A program made the position numbers and the translations under genes. Below, in pieces: positions 44,891 through 56,302 of a stretch of 64,000 nucleotides of DNA. The DNA lies in the NCBI RefSeq assembly GCF_040958095.1, contig NC_091208.1:13208263-13272262 (forward strand), written 5' to 3'. This DNA is from Procambarus clarkii (lineage: Eukaryota > Arthropoda > Malacostraca > Decapoda > Cambaridae). The notes beneath the pieces were generated by a model, which ran no database searches, had not been told where the DNA came from, and saw only the letters and a program-made list of their open reading frames with translations. Positions within the stretch are counted from its first letter, which is position 1, and each line of letters starts with the position of its first letter.

Positions 44891-45094
44891 AACTTGTCCA
44901 ACATCATTACCCCCTGCATTTTTTTATACAATAAAATTTATTAATTTTTTATATACATGTATTTTTATATATTTTTATTATATACAATAATCAGATACAA
45001 ATCATATATGTAAGTCATATATTTATATCATAAATCATATATCATGTTTATAAAAATACTGAATTAAAAAAACATTTTATAATTTGCATATAAT
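44891..45094. other. AT-rich flank
   Basis: AT-rich sequence with an AATAAAAT-like motif and repeated ATATATTTATAT phrases; it resembles the 3' flank of copy 1 (18761-19100) in inverted orientation. No other feature. Confidence 0.4.
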
Positions 45095-45835
45095 TTGTAA
45101 TTATGACAAGCTCTGGCGTCGTCTTGACTGTTCTCCTTGTCTGTTTCTGTTTCAGTCATCGTCTCAGAAATCAACAAACTTTGTCGTCGTCTTAAACTTC
45201 TTCTCTCCCTTCTAAATGGTGTTTGTCAGGTTCATTCATATGAGCCACAATATACGAATACACGGTGCAGGTATTTTCCAAGGGTGGCTGGGAATTAGCC
45301 AAATGCCCACTTGACAAGATATTTGTAGATTGGGAAGCATACTTCAGGGTATACGCCTTGAACCCCACCCTTGGAATGGAGATTTTTGTTCGGCGGGGAA
45401 TATTTGCAGATTTGATCAGATCTCTAATGATTTCCCGATGTTGGGTTTGAACGGTGGGTCTCTTGTAATAAGCAAGTTCATTCTCATTCGCCCGCCGTCG
45501 CTTGAATAATGTGACGTGGAGCTCAAAACTGTAATTCTGTAGGCGTAGACCTTGCTTCTCCAGTAGGGCAATAATCACCCACCGCAGATCGAAAAGATTG
45601 TGACTCTTGAATCTTTACGAAGATGACACTTGTGTCAAAATTCCCTAAGCCATCTAAGACGACGCTGGCTGTTTGTTTCAGTCGTCTGAGGAATCGACAA
45701 ACTTTGTCGTCGTCTTAAACTTCTTCTTTCTCGTCTAAATGGTGTTTCTGTTGGGTTCATTCACCTTAGCCACAATATACGAATACACAGTAGTGGTATT
45801 TTCCAAGGGTGGCTTGGAATTAGCCAATGCCATGT
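45095..45835 (-). pseudogene. 2H-phosphoesterase-like last exon, minus-strand copy plus partial duplicate
   Basis: Minus strand. At about 45660 down to 45192 the last exon is read: LDGLGNFDTSVIF strand (frame broken near 45590-45610), IIALLEKQGLRLQNYSFELH then VTLFKRR (H-V-T kept), NENELAYYKRPTVQTQHREI and PPLENTCTVYSYIVAHMNEP. The frame is open over 128 codons (45192-45578). It keeps CAA where copy 1 has TAA. On the far side (45672-45835) the last third of the same exon is present again in the same orientation, ending against an ACGTCGTCG repeat, so the exon is partly tandemly duplicated. No upstream exons are attached. Confidence 0.5.
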
Positions 45836-45930
45836 GAATGGTCCAGGACGGACCGAAACGTCGTCGTCCCTTCACCTTCTAGTGTGGTCTGGTCGACATA
45901 CTCTAGCCACGTTGACTCGTCGCCTGCACA
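45835..45930 (+). repeat. ACGTCGTCG repeat family copy
   Basis: Consensus-like copy: GGTCCAGGACGGACCGAAAC, GTCCCTTCACCTTCTAGTGT, GGTCTGGTCGACATACTCTA and GACTCGTCGCCTGCA. It separates the minus- and plus-strand 2H-like copies. Confidence 0.75.
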
Positions 45931-47760
45931 CGACATGAAGGAACAGAGATTCTCTGTGAGGAGAAGCAAAGAAGATGGAACATGTTGCAGCCGTTCCAGA
46001 CTACAGGCACATCACCCTCGGCTACTTCATACTAGACGGGTAAGGAGTTGGGACAGTGTTAATAAATGAGTAGTGTAGAAGTTAAAATTGGTCAGTGGGA
46101 AATTTGTCAAAGATCAACTGATTATCCTCCAAACTAAGCTGGTTCTCTTAAGCTTGTAGTGAAAGAAGCCACGTTAGGTTCTTGTATTTTTGTTCTTGCT
46201 TTTAAATAGTGATGTATATGAACTAAAAGGACTGCAATGGGTTTGAACTCGGGTCCCTAGACACGTACTATCAGTTGAACCATGACTAAAATACCTCGAG
46301 TATACTTACTCGAAATTTGAAAGGTACCAACATTAGTGACAGTATAAATGTATCGGTAAAACAATGTATATTTGTTTTAAAGAATCTGAATTTGCGTATA
46401 TATATATAGCAGGTTTAATATTAAAGTTCCTATTTCGTAATTTCACAAATGGAGGGGTAAATGAGCTTGACCAGACAGATGTATACATAATTCGTCAACT
46501 AATTGAAAAGTTCATGGTAAGTACAACAACTTCTTATTAAATTGCTCGATAAATGCAAACTAAACCGCTATAACAAAGGAGATATAAAAGTTTCTTAAAT
46601 GTTCGATTAATCCTCGTCCATTTCGTAGCACTTAATGTCTCGGTCAAAAATTTAGCTTCATTGCATGTATTAACCTCATTAAAAAGTTAAAAATATAAGA
46701 ATGAGCAATTGCAGAAAGCCTATTGGCCCATACGAGATGGCTCTTGTTTATATCCACCCAGTCTCAAACATATGTCTAACCTACGCTTGAAACAATGGAT
46801 GTACCCCACTTATGTTACGCGGTAATTGCTTCCACACAATTTCTACCATGTTACCGAACCAGTATCTGATTACACAGAAATCACAATAGCGTGATGCATC
46901 AAATGAACAAATCCATAAGGCCCGTGATGAGGGTTCGAATTTTTCCTGTTGAAGCTGTGGGAGCCTTGTGAGGGCAGGTGAACTAAAAATGGTATTTTTT
47001 TTACTCTGTCGTGGCGCAGTCAAATAAGATGCGTCTGAGATCATCCCAGTCGTAGGTTCGAACCCTACTGAGGGCCTTTTTTTTCCTTATAGATTTATTC
47101 ATATATTTATTCATTCTTCATCTTTCTTGAGAATGTAATTTAAGCTTTGTCATTCATTAAATGATTTATATAATTACTATTTGTGCACTGTATCCATATT
47201 AACGTGTTTTCTTATCCTCAGATAAGTACACCGAAGCTCGAAGTCTTAAAAGGCATGGGACGTTTGGATAACAATGTCGTATGTAAAGGTTCAAAAGTCG
47301 CCGGAGCGGTTTGATCTGAGAAAGGAGCTAGTTGCCCTCCTGAACAGAAGGTCTAATCTTTAAGAAAGATTTAACCCCCACGTCCTTATTTAAGTGACGC
47401 TGGGTAGATAAGGAACTTTGCTATTTCAAGACGCCCAAGGTTCTCTCACAACATAAAGCAATCATAAAAAACGTGAAACTCTGCAGACATACCCTGCCGA
47501 ACCAATATCGGTGTCCCAAGGGTGAACTTCAAGGAGTATTTCTCTAAGAATGCTGTGGAATCTAATAACATGTCAACAGCCTGAATAATACCCAACAACC
47601 TTTGGGTAAAACTATTACCCTGTATTCCTATATTGAGGCTACAATGAATAAAATCTAGACAACTGAAAAAACAAAGTTTGTAGATTCCTCCTAGGAAAAA
47701 TGAAGATTAAAACAAACGGACAAACAGAATCTAGACAACAAAGACAAAGCTTCTCATAAT
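45931..47760 (+). pseudogene. 2H-phosphoesterase-like gene remnant, copy 3 (keeps first H-x-T)
   Basis: The first exon fragment reads HDMKEQ, a frameshift, then KKMEHVAAVPDYRHITLGYF and ILDG; CAC of H-I-T is at 46008-46010 and a donor GTAAGG starts at 46040, leaving two bases of a codon. The next exon, near 46450-46517, is decayed (QTDVYIIRQLIEKFM, donor GTAAGT). Its intact counterpart in copy 2 starts with the one base needed, giving ILDG-WSEVDKL. The last exon near 47225-47400 has a frameshift (VKVQKSPERFDLRKELVALL) and reads PHV-LFK, having lost the Thr codon of the second H-x-T. The CR1 fragment (46685-46865) and tRNA-like pair (46880-47090) are in the intron as in the other copies. Confidence 0.5.
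46880..47092. mobile_element. tRNA-like SINE pair, best B-box
   Basis: Same inverted pair as at 17.8 kb and 25.93-26.15 kb. The plus-strand unit is clearest here: GTCGTGGCGCAGTCAAATAAG as the 5' part and TAGGTTCGAACCCTAC as a good B-box at 47054-47069. The long separation between boxes and poor cloverleaf pairing argue against a functional tRNA. Confidence 0.55.
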
Positions 47761-48544
47761 AACAAATTATGTAAATTATAATTTGTTCTTAAATTAACGA
47801 GTAATGGGTAGTTCGATGACCATTACTAAAACTAAATTTGTCTCCCTTCAGTATTTTTATAAACATGAATGTTATACAAATTGTATCTTTTATCATTAAT
47901 AAATTGTATATATACCAGAAATCTTATTTTCAAATTGGGTGCAAAAAATGTTTAAACAAAAATATCGGATATTAAAAGGAAAGTCACTCTTTACTAATAC
48001 AGTCATTTATAACTGGATCATTTTACACTTAAAATAGGAAATTTCCCAATTATAACAATTAACTATTTAAACCTTCTAATAATATACCGCTAGGCTTAAA
48101 AGCTAAAAATCATAACTACAAATTTATACTCAAATATAGGTATTTTGAATATTATTCAGGTTAAAATATGAATTAAAGTTTAAAATTATTGCAATACCTG
48201 GGACGTCACCGCATGGCTAGAGTAAACTATTTTAAGCCCTCTTGAGTGAGAATCTCGCACATCTTGTCTTCTTTAATTCTTGTACTAAAATCTTAGTTCT
48301 CACATTATTGGCAGCGTGCGTGTGGGGCCATAATGGTTTGGACGGCCAAGATAATTTGGCCATCCAAACGAACCTAACGGGTTGAACGGCCGAGAGAACT
48401 TATCCCGCGACCTGAGGATTCCCGAATGAGTTGACAATAAACCCAATTAAAATGTTATAAAACATAAGACGTACATTAATTTTAAAGTTTAGGGATGACG
48501 TAAGTACAATTTCTCTGATCATGGAAGCCCATATATGATTACAT
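47761..48544. other. AT-rich sequence, nothing recognised
   Basis: The 3' flank of copy 3 (to about 48050) and then ~490 bases of non-coding sequence with no repeat or gene that I can recognise. Confidence 0.35.
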
Positions 48545-49008
48545 CTTAAGTTTTAAGCTGCTTAGTGGGCGGCTGTTGGAGTGTGATGCTCCTTGGGACA
48601 GTCCTCTGTCCTTTTCTAGCCTTGTGCTCCTGCTGCCGTCCTCTCCAATTCTGCAAGGCATCATTTCCTTTTCCTTCTGTTTCGTTTTTCACCCCCTCTT
48701 CTCCTATCTGCTTGCCGTTTCCTACCGACCTTTTGCTCGTTCTGGTTCTTCCCTTGGACTTCTTCTGTTTTGACGCCCAGGTGCTGGAGGAGGCATACTC
48801 TTGCACCCGTAGAACTGCAGTACCCGACGTCGAGAGCGAGGGGAACCTTTTATTGTCAATCCCCCTTTCGTCACTGAACCCGATCTCGACGTACTGTCGG
48901 TTTCTTAATGTGGTATTTGTGGGGCGTATACTCACGACGCACCCCTAGGAGGCCCCGGCAAGATCGGCGATAGCTTCTTGTTGGGTGTCCTGCCTCTAAT
49001 TGTGGCTC

Positions 49009-50970
49009 CATGGTGGGTGTGGGGGCACATTCGTGAATGAATTCTTCTTTTCGTAATAACCCCTGTTTCGGCTGCTTCTGGTTTACCTTCTCAGGCTCGT
49101 GGGGTGGGCGACCAAGCCCCCGAGTCGGTCCGTATTGGAAGACCGGGCTCTGTAGCCTCCGCTGCATTGGGCCCCGACCTTGCTCCTCCTTTGGCCTCTC
49201 TGACTCCTTCCCCTGGCTCCCCTCCCTCCTCTGTGGTTGGGTCGAGCCCCAAGCACCCAGTGGTGACTACCTCGTCCCCTGGCGCGGCTCCTTCTCTAGT
49301 TGTGACTACTGCGCCTTTTAACCCCTCTCTCTCTGGGGCTTCTCACCGCCGTCCTCGTCACGGCCGCCCTCGCTCGATTCCTTCCAGTTCTGCTACCTAT
49401 CAAGCCTTGTTTGGTCCCGCTTCGTGGGCCAAATATTTTGATCTCCTCCCTCTTGATTCTGCGCCTCCTGACGATTTCTCCCTCCATCGACATCTCGTTG
49501 ATTCCGTGGATGCCTCCATTACTTTCAACCCCACTCGTCTCGGTACACGTGTCGTTGCTGCTCCTTCTCAGGATGCTGCTTCCCGCTTGGCTGCCTTATC
49601 CTGCCTTGGCGAGACCCCTTTTCGGGTCTCGAAAAACGCTCAGTTGAATGCCAGTGTTGGCACTATTTTGCTTCCGCCCCAAGTTGCGACCGGTGTTCGG
49701 AACCTGCGCGACTGCTACGACGATATTAAACATATCTTTGCTGCCCAGGGCCATTCTATTCTCCAGGTGGACACGTTTACTCGTCCCCCTCGTGGTAGTC
49801 GCCGTCAACACCTCCGGGTTGTGAAGATTACCTTTGATGGTAGGACCCTTCCACCCTCTGTCATTCTTGCTGGTGCCAGGTGCTCTGTCCAGGAGTACAT
49901 TCCTTCTTCTCGGCTCTGCAACAAGTGCTGGAGGTTTAGGCATGGTGCCCTCCGCTGCTCCGGGACTGTCTCTCTCTGTCCTTTGTGTGGTGGCGAAGGT
50001 CACTCTAAGTCGGAGTGCACTTCTCCCCAGGCTCCTTGCCTCAACTGCGGTGAGGCCCATCCTGCCTTCTCCCGTGCGTGTGTCCATTACAAGCTTGAGG
50101 CAGTCGTCCTCAACTTGAAGCACCGGGAGCGTTTATCTTTTCCTGAAGCGAGACGCCAGGTTCGCCGGCTGCCGCCTTATGCTAATATCTCTTATGCTCG
50201 CGTGTTGCGCTCTTTCTCTCCTCGTCCTTCCCGCCTTCCTCAGACTCACAACCGTTTCCGGGCCTTGGACCCTGATGCGCCCACTGCCCCCTCCTCTGTT
50301 CCTTCGGGGTTCTCTCTCGAAGGATCCTCCTCCTGGTCCTCTGTCTGGGGTTCCCCTTCCTTCTACCCGGTCTGTCGTGTCTCCTGTGTCTTCTTCCTCG
50401 TCTCCCTCCGTTCCTCCTTCCCATCCTTCCCCTCCGTCTCTTGACTCTCCCCGCCGCCTGTCGGTGCGGGCTGATGTCCATCGCTCTCCAAACGGCCGTC
50501 ATGTGTGCTCTCGTTCAGCTTCTCCTGTTGAGACGCTAGAATCTGTTGCCCAGTACGTGGTTGCTGGAACACCTGTCTCTTTACGTCAGAAGCGTAAACC
50601 TGGCTCCTCTCCTTCCTCCTACCCGGCGGGTAAGAAGGTTTCGCTTTCTTCCTCGGCCCCTACTTCTGCCTCTCTCGCTCCTTCCTCTCTCATTTCGGTG
50701 GTTGCGCCCCCTGTTCCTGCTATGGAGGTTTCTTTAGCCCCCGCTTCCCTCTCAGTTGCTGCCCTTGCTGAGGTACGCTCCCCTCTTTCTACCCCTCCTC
50801 TTCCTGCTGCTGTCCTTGCCTGCTCCTCTCCGTTGTCTCCTCCTCTTCCTCCTCCTCCTCTGGACAATCTGATCTGTTCTCCCGTTTCCTTCCCTCCGTC
50901 TTTGCTCAGTTTACCCATGCCCCCTAACCCTGACTTTGCTGACCCTGATCCCGACCCTGATATTCTTTAA
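49009..50970 (+). pseudogene. I-type LINE ORF1 (gag-like, three zinc knuckles), broken
   Basis: The ATG at 49009 corresponds to the intact copy 2 start, but codon 9 is TGA instead of TGG. From 49104 the frame is open: Pro/Ser-rich N-terminus, FGPASWAKYFDLLPLDSAPP, a domain ending IPSSRLCNKCWRFRHGALRC, and three CCHC-type knuckles (CNKCWRFRHGALRC, CPLCGGEGHSKSEC, CLNCGEAH..) at about 49915-50080. A one-base shift near 50305 moves the last part (RADVHRSPNGRHVCSRSASP and onward) to another frame. It ends DPDPDPDIL at 50970. Nucleic-acid chaperone function is expected from the family. Confidence 0.8.
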
Positions 50971-50993
50971 CGTGCTCTGTTGCTCTTTCGCCT

Positions 50994-53900
50994 TTGTTTC
51001 TTCCGTGTTCTCTGTTTTTGTCCTTTCTCTTCTCGTCGTTGTCCATTCTTCAATGGAACGTTCGAGGTTATTACGCTAATTTCCTCGAACTCCAACTTCT
51101 GATTTCGCGGTTTTCGCCCCTTTGTGTCTGTCTCCAGGAGCCGATGCTTGGTGTTCGTCCTGGTCGTTTTCGTGGCTATTCCTTTCTCTCCCCCCCCCCC
51201 CCAGCTGTTGCTGGGGCTTCTAATTCTTCTGCTCTTTTGATTCGTGCTGATGTTCCCTTTGTTCCTTTACTTTTCCTTCACTCTCCATTGTTCTGCTGCT
51301 CGTGTCTTTGTGGGGAAATGGTACACAGTTTGTTCCATTTATCTCCCCCCGAGTGTCCCGCTCTCTCTTCCTGATTTGAAACACCTCCTAGACTCCTTGC
51401 CGGAGCCTGTGCTCCTGCTGGGTGACTTCAATTGTCGTCATTCTCTTTGGGGTGACGTTCTGACGAATACCCGGGGACGCCTCCTTGAGCCGTTTCTCCT
51501 CTCTTCTTACCTGTCTCTTCTCAATTCTGGTGAGCCCACTCATTTGGACTCTCGGACTCGCACCCTTTCTTGTCTTGATCTTTTTCTCTGCTCTTCTTCT
51601 CTTTACTTAGATTTCACGTGGCAGGTTCTTGATGACCTCCATGGAAGTGATCATTTCCCCATCCTTGTTTCCTTTTTCTCTTTTCGCCCTTCCCTCTCTT
51701 TCCCTAGGTGGCAGTTTGTTAAGGCAGACTGGACCCTATTTACCCTCAGTGCTGCTCTCTCTGACCTCTCCCTTCTGCCTCTCTCTCTCGCGCTCTCCTC
51801 CTTTTTCATGACACTGTCTTCAACGCTGCCCTCCGCTCTATTCCTCGCTCTTCCTCTCGGGGTCAACGGAAGTGCGTTCCCTGTTGTGGAATGCGGACTG
51901 TGCTCGGGCTGTCCGCTGTAAGCGTGCAGCCTGGAAGAGGCACCGCCGCAGGCAGACGACCGATTCTTTTCTTTTCTTTCAGAAAGCGAGTGCGGTGGCC
52001 CGTAGGGCCATCCGTACGGCTAAACGTGAATGTTAGGCATCTTATGTCTCAACAATTACGTCTGAAACCCCTCTGGCCCAGATCTGGAAGCGTATCCGCA
52101 AGATAGCGGGTAAGTTCGTTCCCGATGTTTCACCGGTCCTTCACCTCCATGATACTCTTGTGGCGGACCCGTTGCAGGTCGCTTCCGAACTGGGTTCCCA
52201 CTTTTCTTCTGTTAGCTCTGGTCTTCATCTTCCCCAATCTTTCCTTCTTCGTAAACCTGTCCTTGAGTCTCTTCCTTTAGATTTCTGCACTCATCTTCAG
52301 CTTCCCTATAATGATCCCTTCTCTCTCTCAGAACTTCGTTCTGCCCTGGCCCTCTGCGGTTCTATGGCGGCGGGCTCCGATGGTATTCATTATGAGATTC
52401 TTCGCCATCTCCCTCCGAGTATTTACTGAGTCTGTATAATCGGATCTGGGAGTCGTCGTCAGTCCCTGAGGACTGGCTCGATGCCGTTGTCCTCCCGGTT
52501 CGCAAACCGGGGTCTCTGGGTACTTCCCCTAAGGACTTTCACCCTATTGCTCTCACACGTTGTGTCTGCAAATTCTTTGAACGCATGGTTAACGTTCGTC
52601 TGATGTGGTTCCTGGAACGCCATCACCTCCTCTCCCCTTCTCAATTTGGTTTCCGCAAGTGCCGCAGCACGACAGATGTCCTGGTGAACTTGGAGGTCTA
52701 TATTCGTACTGCTTTTGCTGCGAAGACCTCCGTTGTTGCCGTCCTTTTTGACCTGGAAAAGGCTTACGACACCACTTGGCGTTATCATATCCTATCTCAA
52801 CTTCATTCTTTTGGCCTTCGTGGTCATCTCCCTCTCTCCGCAGCTTCCTCTCTTGTCGTTCCTTTCGGGTGCGCCTTGGTACCGCTCTCTCTCCTTCTTT
52901 TCAGCAATACGAAGGTGTGCCCCAGGGTAGTGTTCTGAGCACTACTCTTTTTCTGGTTGCCCTCAATGGTCTTCTTTCCTCTCTTCCTTCTGGTGTCTTC
53001 TCCGCTCTCTATGTCGATGATCTTACCCTTTGTTGTCAGGGTGATGATTCGCCTGTCCTTCAACGCCGGCTTCAACTTGCAATTGATGCCGTGTCGTCTT
53101 GGGCCACAGATCATGGCTTCAAGTTCTCTACTTCTAAGACTTGTTCCATGACTTTTACTCGGAAACGGGTTGTTCGTCGTCCCTCTTTGTCACTTTATGG
53201 TCATCCCCTTGAATGCAAAGATTCCGCGAAGCTTTTGGGGTTATTCCTTGACACTCGTTTGTCTTGGTCTCCCCATATCTCTTACCTCCGTGTTGCGTGC
53301 TCTAAGGCCCTTACCCTCCTTCGGGTCTTGTCCCATACTTCTTGGGGGGCAGATAGGCGCACTCTCCTTGCTTTACATTCCTCTCTCGTCCTGTCTAAGC
53401 TCGATTATGGTTGCCCTGCTTACTCGTCTGCTTCTCCTTCTACTCTTCGCCGTCTTGATGCTTTGCACCATACTGGGTTGCGCCTCAGTTCTGGTGCCTT
53501 TCGTTCGACTCCCGTCCTTAGCTTGTATGTTGACACTGGCTTCCTGTCTCTCCAGGACCGCCGTGATCGCTACTGTCTTCGCTATCTTGCGCGGTCCTTG
53601 CAACATCCTTCCTCTCGCATCTGTCGTGCTTTAACTTTTACCCCTCCTGCGGTTCCTGTTCCTCTTCACCACCTCCCTCTTTCTGTCCTGTTATCTCGCC
53701 TACAGGATTCTCTTTCCGTTCGTATTTCTGATGTTTCTCCTCGTGTTGTTCCTTCTTTGCCCCCGTGGAGGGTCCCTCTTCTGCGGTTTTGTACATCCTT
53801 GACCCATATCACTAAAGCTTTTACCCCTCCTACGGTTCTAAAACGCCTTTTCCTCTAGCACTTTTCTTCTCACTCCCGCTCCGTTTCTGTCTTCACCGAT

Positions 53901-54719
53901 GGGTCTAAGTCAGCGGACGGTGTTGGCTACTCTGTTGTTTTTCCTGATCGCACTTATGTGTCGCTTGCCTCCGGAGACTAGCATCTTTACATCGGAACTT
54001 TATGCTATTCTCTATGCTCTTCGTCTCCTGCTTTCTCGTTGTCAGTCTTCCTTTGTTGTTGTTGTTGACTCTCGTAGTGCCCTCATGGCTCTCGGGTCCT
54101 TTAATCCGGTTCATCCAGTAGTTGTCGAGATCCAGCATTGGCTGTTTCTCGTTCACAGTAAATTTAAGTCGGTTGAGTTTTGTTGGGTTCCCAGCCATAT
54201 TGGTGTGTCTTTAAATGAGCGTGCGGATGCTGCCGCCAAGGAAGCTGTCCGCTCTTGTCCCATCTCTCGTAAAGGCATTCCGTATTCCGACTTTTACCCG
54301 GTTATCCATTCCTCAGTCCTTACCCATTGGCAGGCTTCTTGGTTGTCTGTTACTGGTAACAAGCTACGTACTCTTAAATGTTGTGTTTCCTCGTGGTCGT
54401 CCTCCGTCCGCCGTAACCGGCGGTGGGAAACAGCTCTGGCGAGGTTGCGTAATAGGCTATTGGCCATACTCGCTTAACCCATGGTCACTTGATGGAGCGC
54501 CGCCCAGCTCCTTATTGTCCTAGTTGCATTGTCCCTCTTACGGTCGTGCATGTCCTTCTTGAATGTCCTGACTTCCAGGACGAGCGTGTGTCTTGCTTTC
54601 CGACCGCCCCTCGCGGTCACCTGTCCCTCGATAGAATTCTTTGTGACTCGGATACTTTTGATATCGATCGCCTTATGCGTTTTTGTTCTCGTATTGGCAT
54701 CCTTGGTGATATTTAGCGC
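50994..54719 (+). pseudogene. I-type LINE ORF2: endonuclease, RT, RNase H (several frameshifts)
   Basis: ORF2 begins some 20 bases after ORF1 without a nearby ATG. Endonuclease: SILQWNVRGYYANFLELQLL, LLGDFNCRHSLWG, and GSDHFPILVSF (50994-51700, one shift near 51250). RT: AAGSDGIHYE, HPIALTRCVCKFFERM, LFDLEKAYDTTW with catalytic Asp, and LYVDDLTLCCQ with catalytic YVDD at about 53009 (52160-53858, several shifts and a stop near 52429). RNase H: VFTDGSKSADGVGYSVV (53889), ELYAILYALRLL, VVDSRSALMAL and WVPSHIGVSLNERADAAAKE, with a stop after LASGD. The C-terminal CPSCIV..HVLLEC motif ends at 54714-54716. Encodes all activities for target-primed reverse transcription but is inactive here. Confidence 0.85.
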
Positions 54720-54814
54720 CCTCTGATTATTTTGCGTATTTGATGGTGCTACATAGCCTTCCCGGTTTGGTGCCTTCTTTTGATAATTACTTACTTACTT
54801 ACTTAAGTTTTAAG

Positions 54815-56108
54815 TATGTATTTCTTAAGCAAAACCTTTTGAAGAGTTACAAGCATGAGATCAGACGAATATATGAATTCCCCCCTAACCCCCACACCTT
54901 CCTTAAAACTAATCTGATAGTTATGATACAATATGTAGATTTACGCGATTACTGAACATCAAAATACAAAAATATGAAGTCCTCCCAACACACCTATTCC
55001 TTTTTCCTTAGCTTTCCGTCGGTCTGTGATGGCAGCTGTGATACTTTTCTCGTTGCCTAAGATACCACAAAAGCCTTTGATAAAGTTTGCTATCAGGTTC
55101 TTATTTTCCGTAACTGCAAGTTTCCTATTACTTTGGGTCGGTCTTTTCCCCTCTAATCACTATCTTATATAGTATTGTTCCTGAGCCGTTATAATTTACA
55201 GTACTGTTATTTGTCCGTTAAGGGTTCTGAAGTCACTTTTTTGAGAGGCCGGGCCGATACCGCAATTAAAATATAAGACTTGGAAAATATATAATTTGTT
55301 TAAATTGGTGAGATCATATATGAGAATCAGCTGTTATCAAAGTATATATATTTCTTTTTGAGACGACCTGTATTTAAAAATTTTAAGGTTAATCTTCAGT
55401 GTGTATTTCGAACTTCAGCATTAATAGAAGAAACTCAATTCATAATAATATTGAAATACAGAATTTAAAAAATGACACGCATTATATATTCTCTTGATAG
55501 CGTTTGTCTTACAAATACGCCTTCAATGAACTCGAGTATTTAAAGCAGTGGAAAGTAGATAAATATTATTCAACTTGAATTTAATAAAGAATTTAGAAAT
55601 GAAGATGTTGAAGGTATCAGAAGACAAACATTAAATATAATTAAGGCAAGGCTATAAGACAGAAATTATTCCTCGAAAAGTTCATAATGCTCAAGATTTT
55701 CATCAAAGCATCTAATAAATAGATTTTCTCGCTTTCCAACACTAAGATACATTAAAAAAGTCTAGATCCAAAGACAGATAATGGTCAGAGACAAACACAA
55801 AGCTTAACTCTAACTAGTCTTTCAGATTCCCAAACTTTCCAACTTCATCTGTTTCTTAAGAGTTTAAAATAGGTACGATTTTAGCAAGGTGTCCCAGCGC
55901 CTTCTTTCCCAGGAAACTTCCTGGACTCTATATCTCGAGACTTCGCACTTCAGTAGTTTAATATCACATAGTGGAGCGTTCGACATCTCCCAGGAGGCCA
56001 ATAACGCATCTTTCAGCTCATCGATCATTCTTGGAGGTCGCTTGGGTGGTGTTGTTTTATGCAATGTTTTTGTTTGCCTTTCCCACCACTGCCATCATGC
56101 CTAGGCTC
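54815..56108. other. AT-rich sequence, nothing recognised
   Basis: About 1.3 kb of AT-rich sequence. Short frames are scattered and unconvincing on both strands; no repeat of this window maps here. Confidence 0.3.
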
Positions 56109-56109
56109 A

Positions 56110-56302
56110 CCATCAACTTCTTGTCCACCTCTCAACACCACCATCTTGTCCACCTCTCAACACCATCATCTTGTCCACCTCTCAACACCACCATCTTGTC
56201 CACCTCTCACCACCACCACCATCTTGTCCACCTCTCACCACCACCATCTTGTCCACCTCTCAGCACCATCATCTTGTCCACCTCTCAACACCACCATCTA
56301 AT
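56110..56302. repeat. Minisatellite, CACCATCTTGTCCACCTCTC unit
   Basis: About eight units of 21-26 bases built on CACCATCTTGTCCACCTCTC with AACAC/ACCAC variants. It gives Ser/Thr/His/Pro-rich frames in every phase. Units are contiguous, without spacers, so this is not a CRISPR-type array. Confidence 0.9.

Larger units (their letters stand above)
48558..54801 (+). mobile_element. Full-length I-type LINE with 13-bp TSD (copy 1)
   Basis: Flanked by CTTAAGTTTTAAG at 48545-48557 and 54802-54814, an exact 13-bp TSD. Order: 5' UTR ~450 bp, ORF1 with zinc knuckles, ORF2 with endonuclease, RT and RNase H, a C-terminal CX2C..HX..C motif, 3' UTR and a (TTAC)n tail. The RNase H plus TTAC tail places it in the I group (I/Nimb-like). 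Both ORFs carry frameshifts. It is ~6.24 kb long and serves as reference for the fragments at 6395-6695 and 57296-61445. Confidence 0.9.

Noticed and set aside
47010-47075. Possible genuine tRNA gene
   Set aside because: A good B-box is present but the arms do not form a convincing cloverleaf, no anticodon loop is clear, and the unit recurs as an inverted pair in introns; tRNA-derived SINE fits better.
49296-53858. Numerous minus-strand and off-frame ORFs in the I-type LINE
   Set aside because: Antisense or shifted shadows of the GC/pyrimidine-rich ORF1 and ORF2.
56110-56302. Possible CRISPR-like array
   Set aside because: Units are contiguous 21-26-bp minisatellite repeats without unique spacers, in a eukaryotic context.
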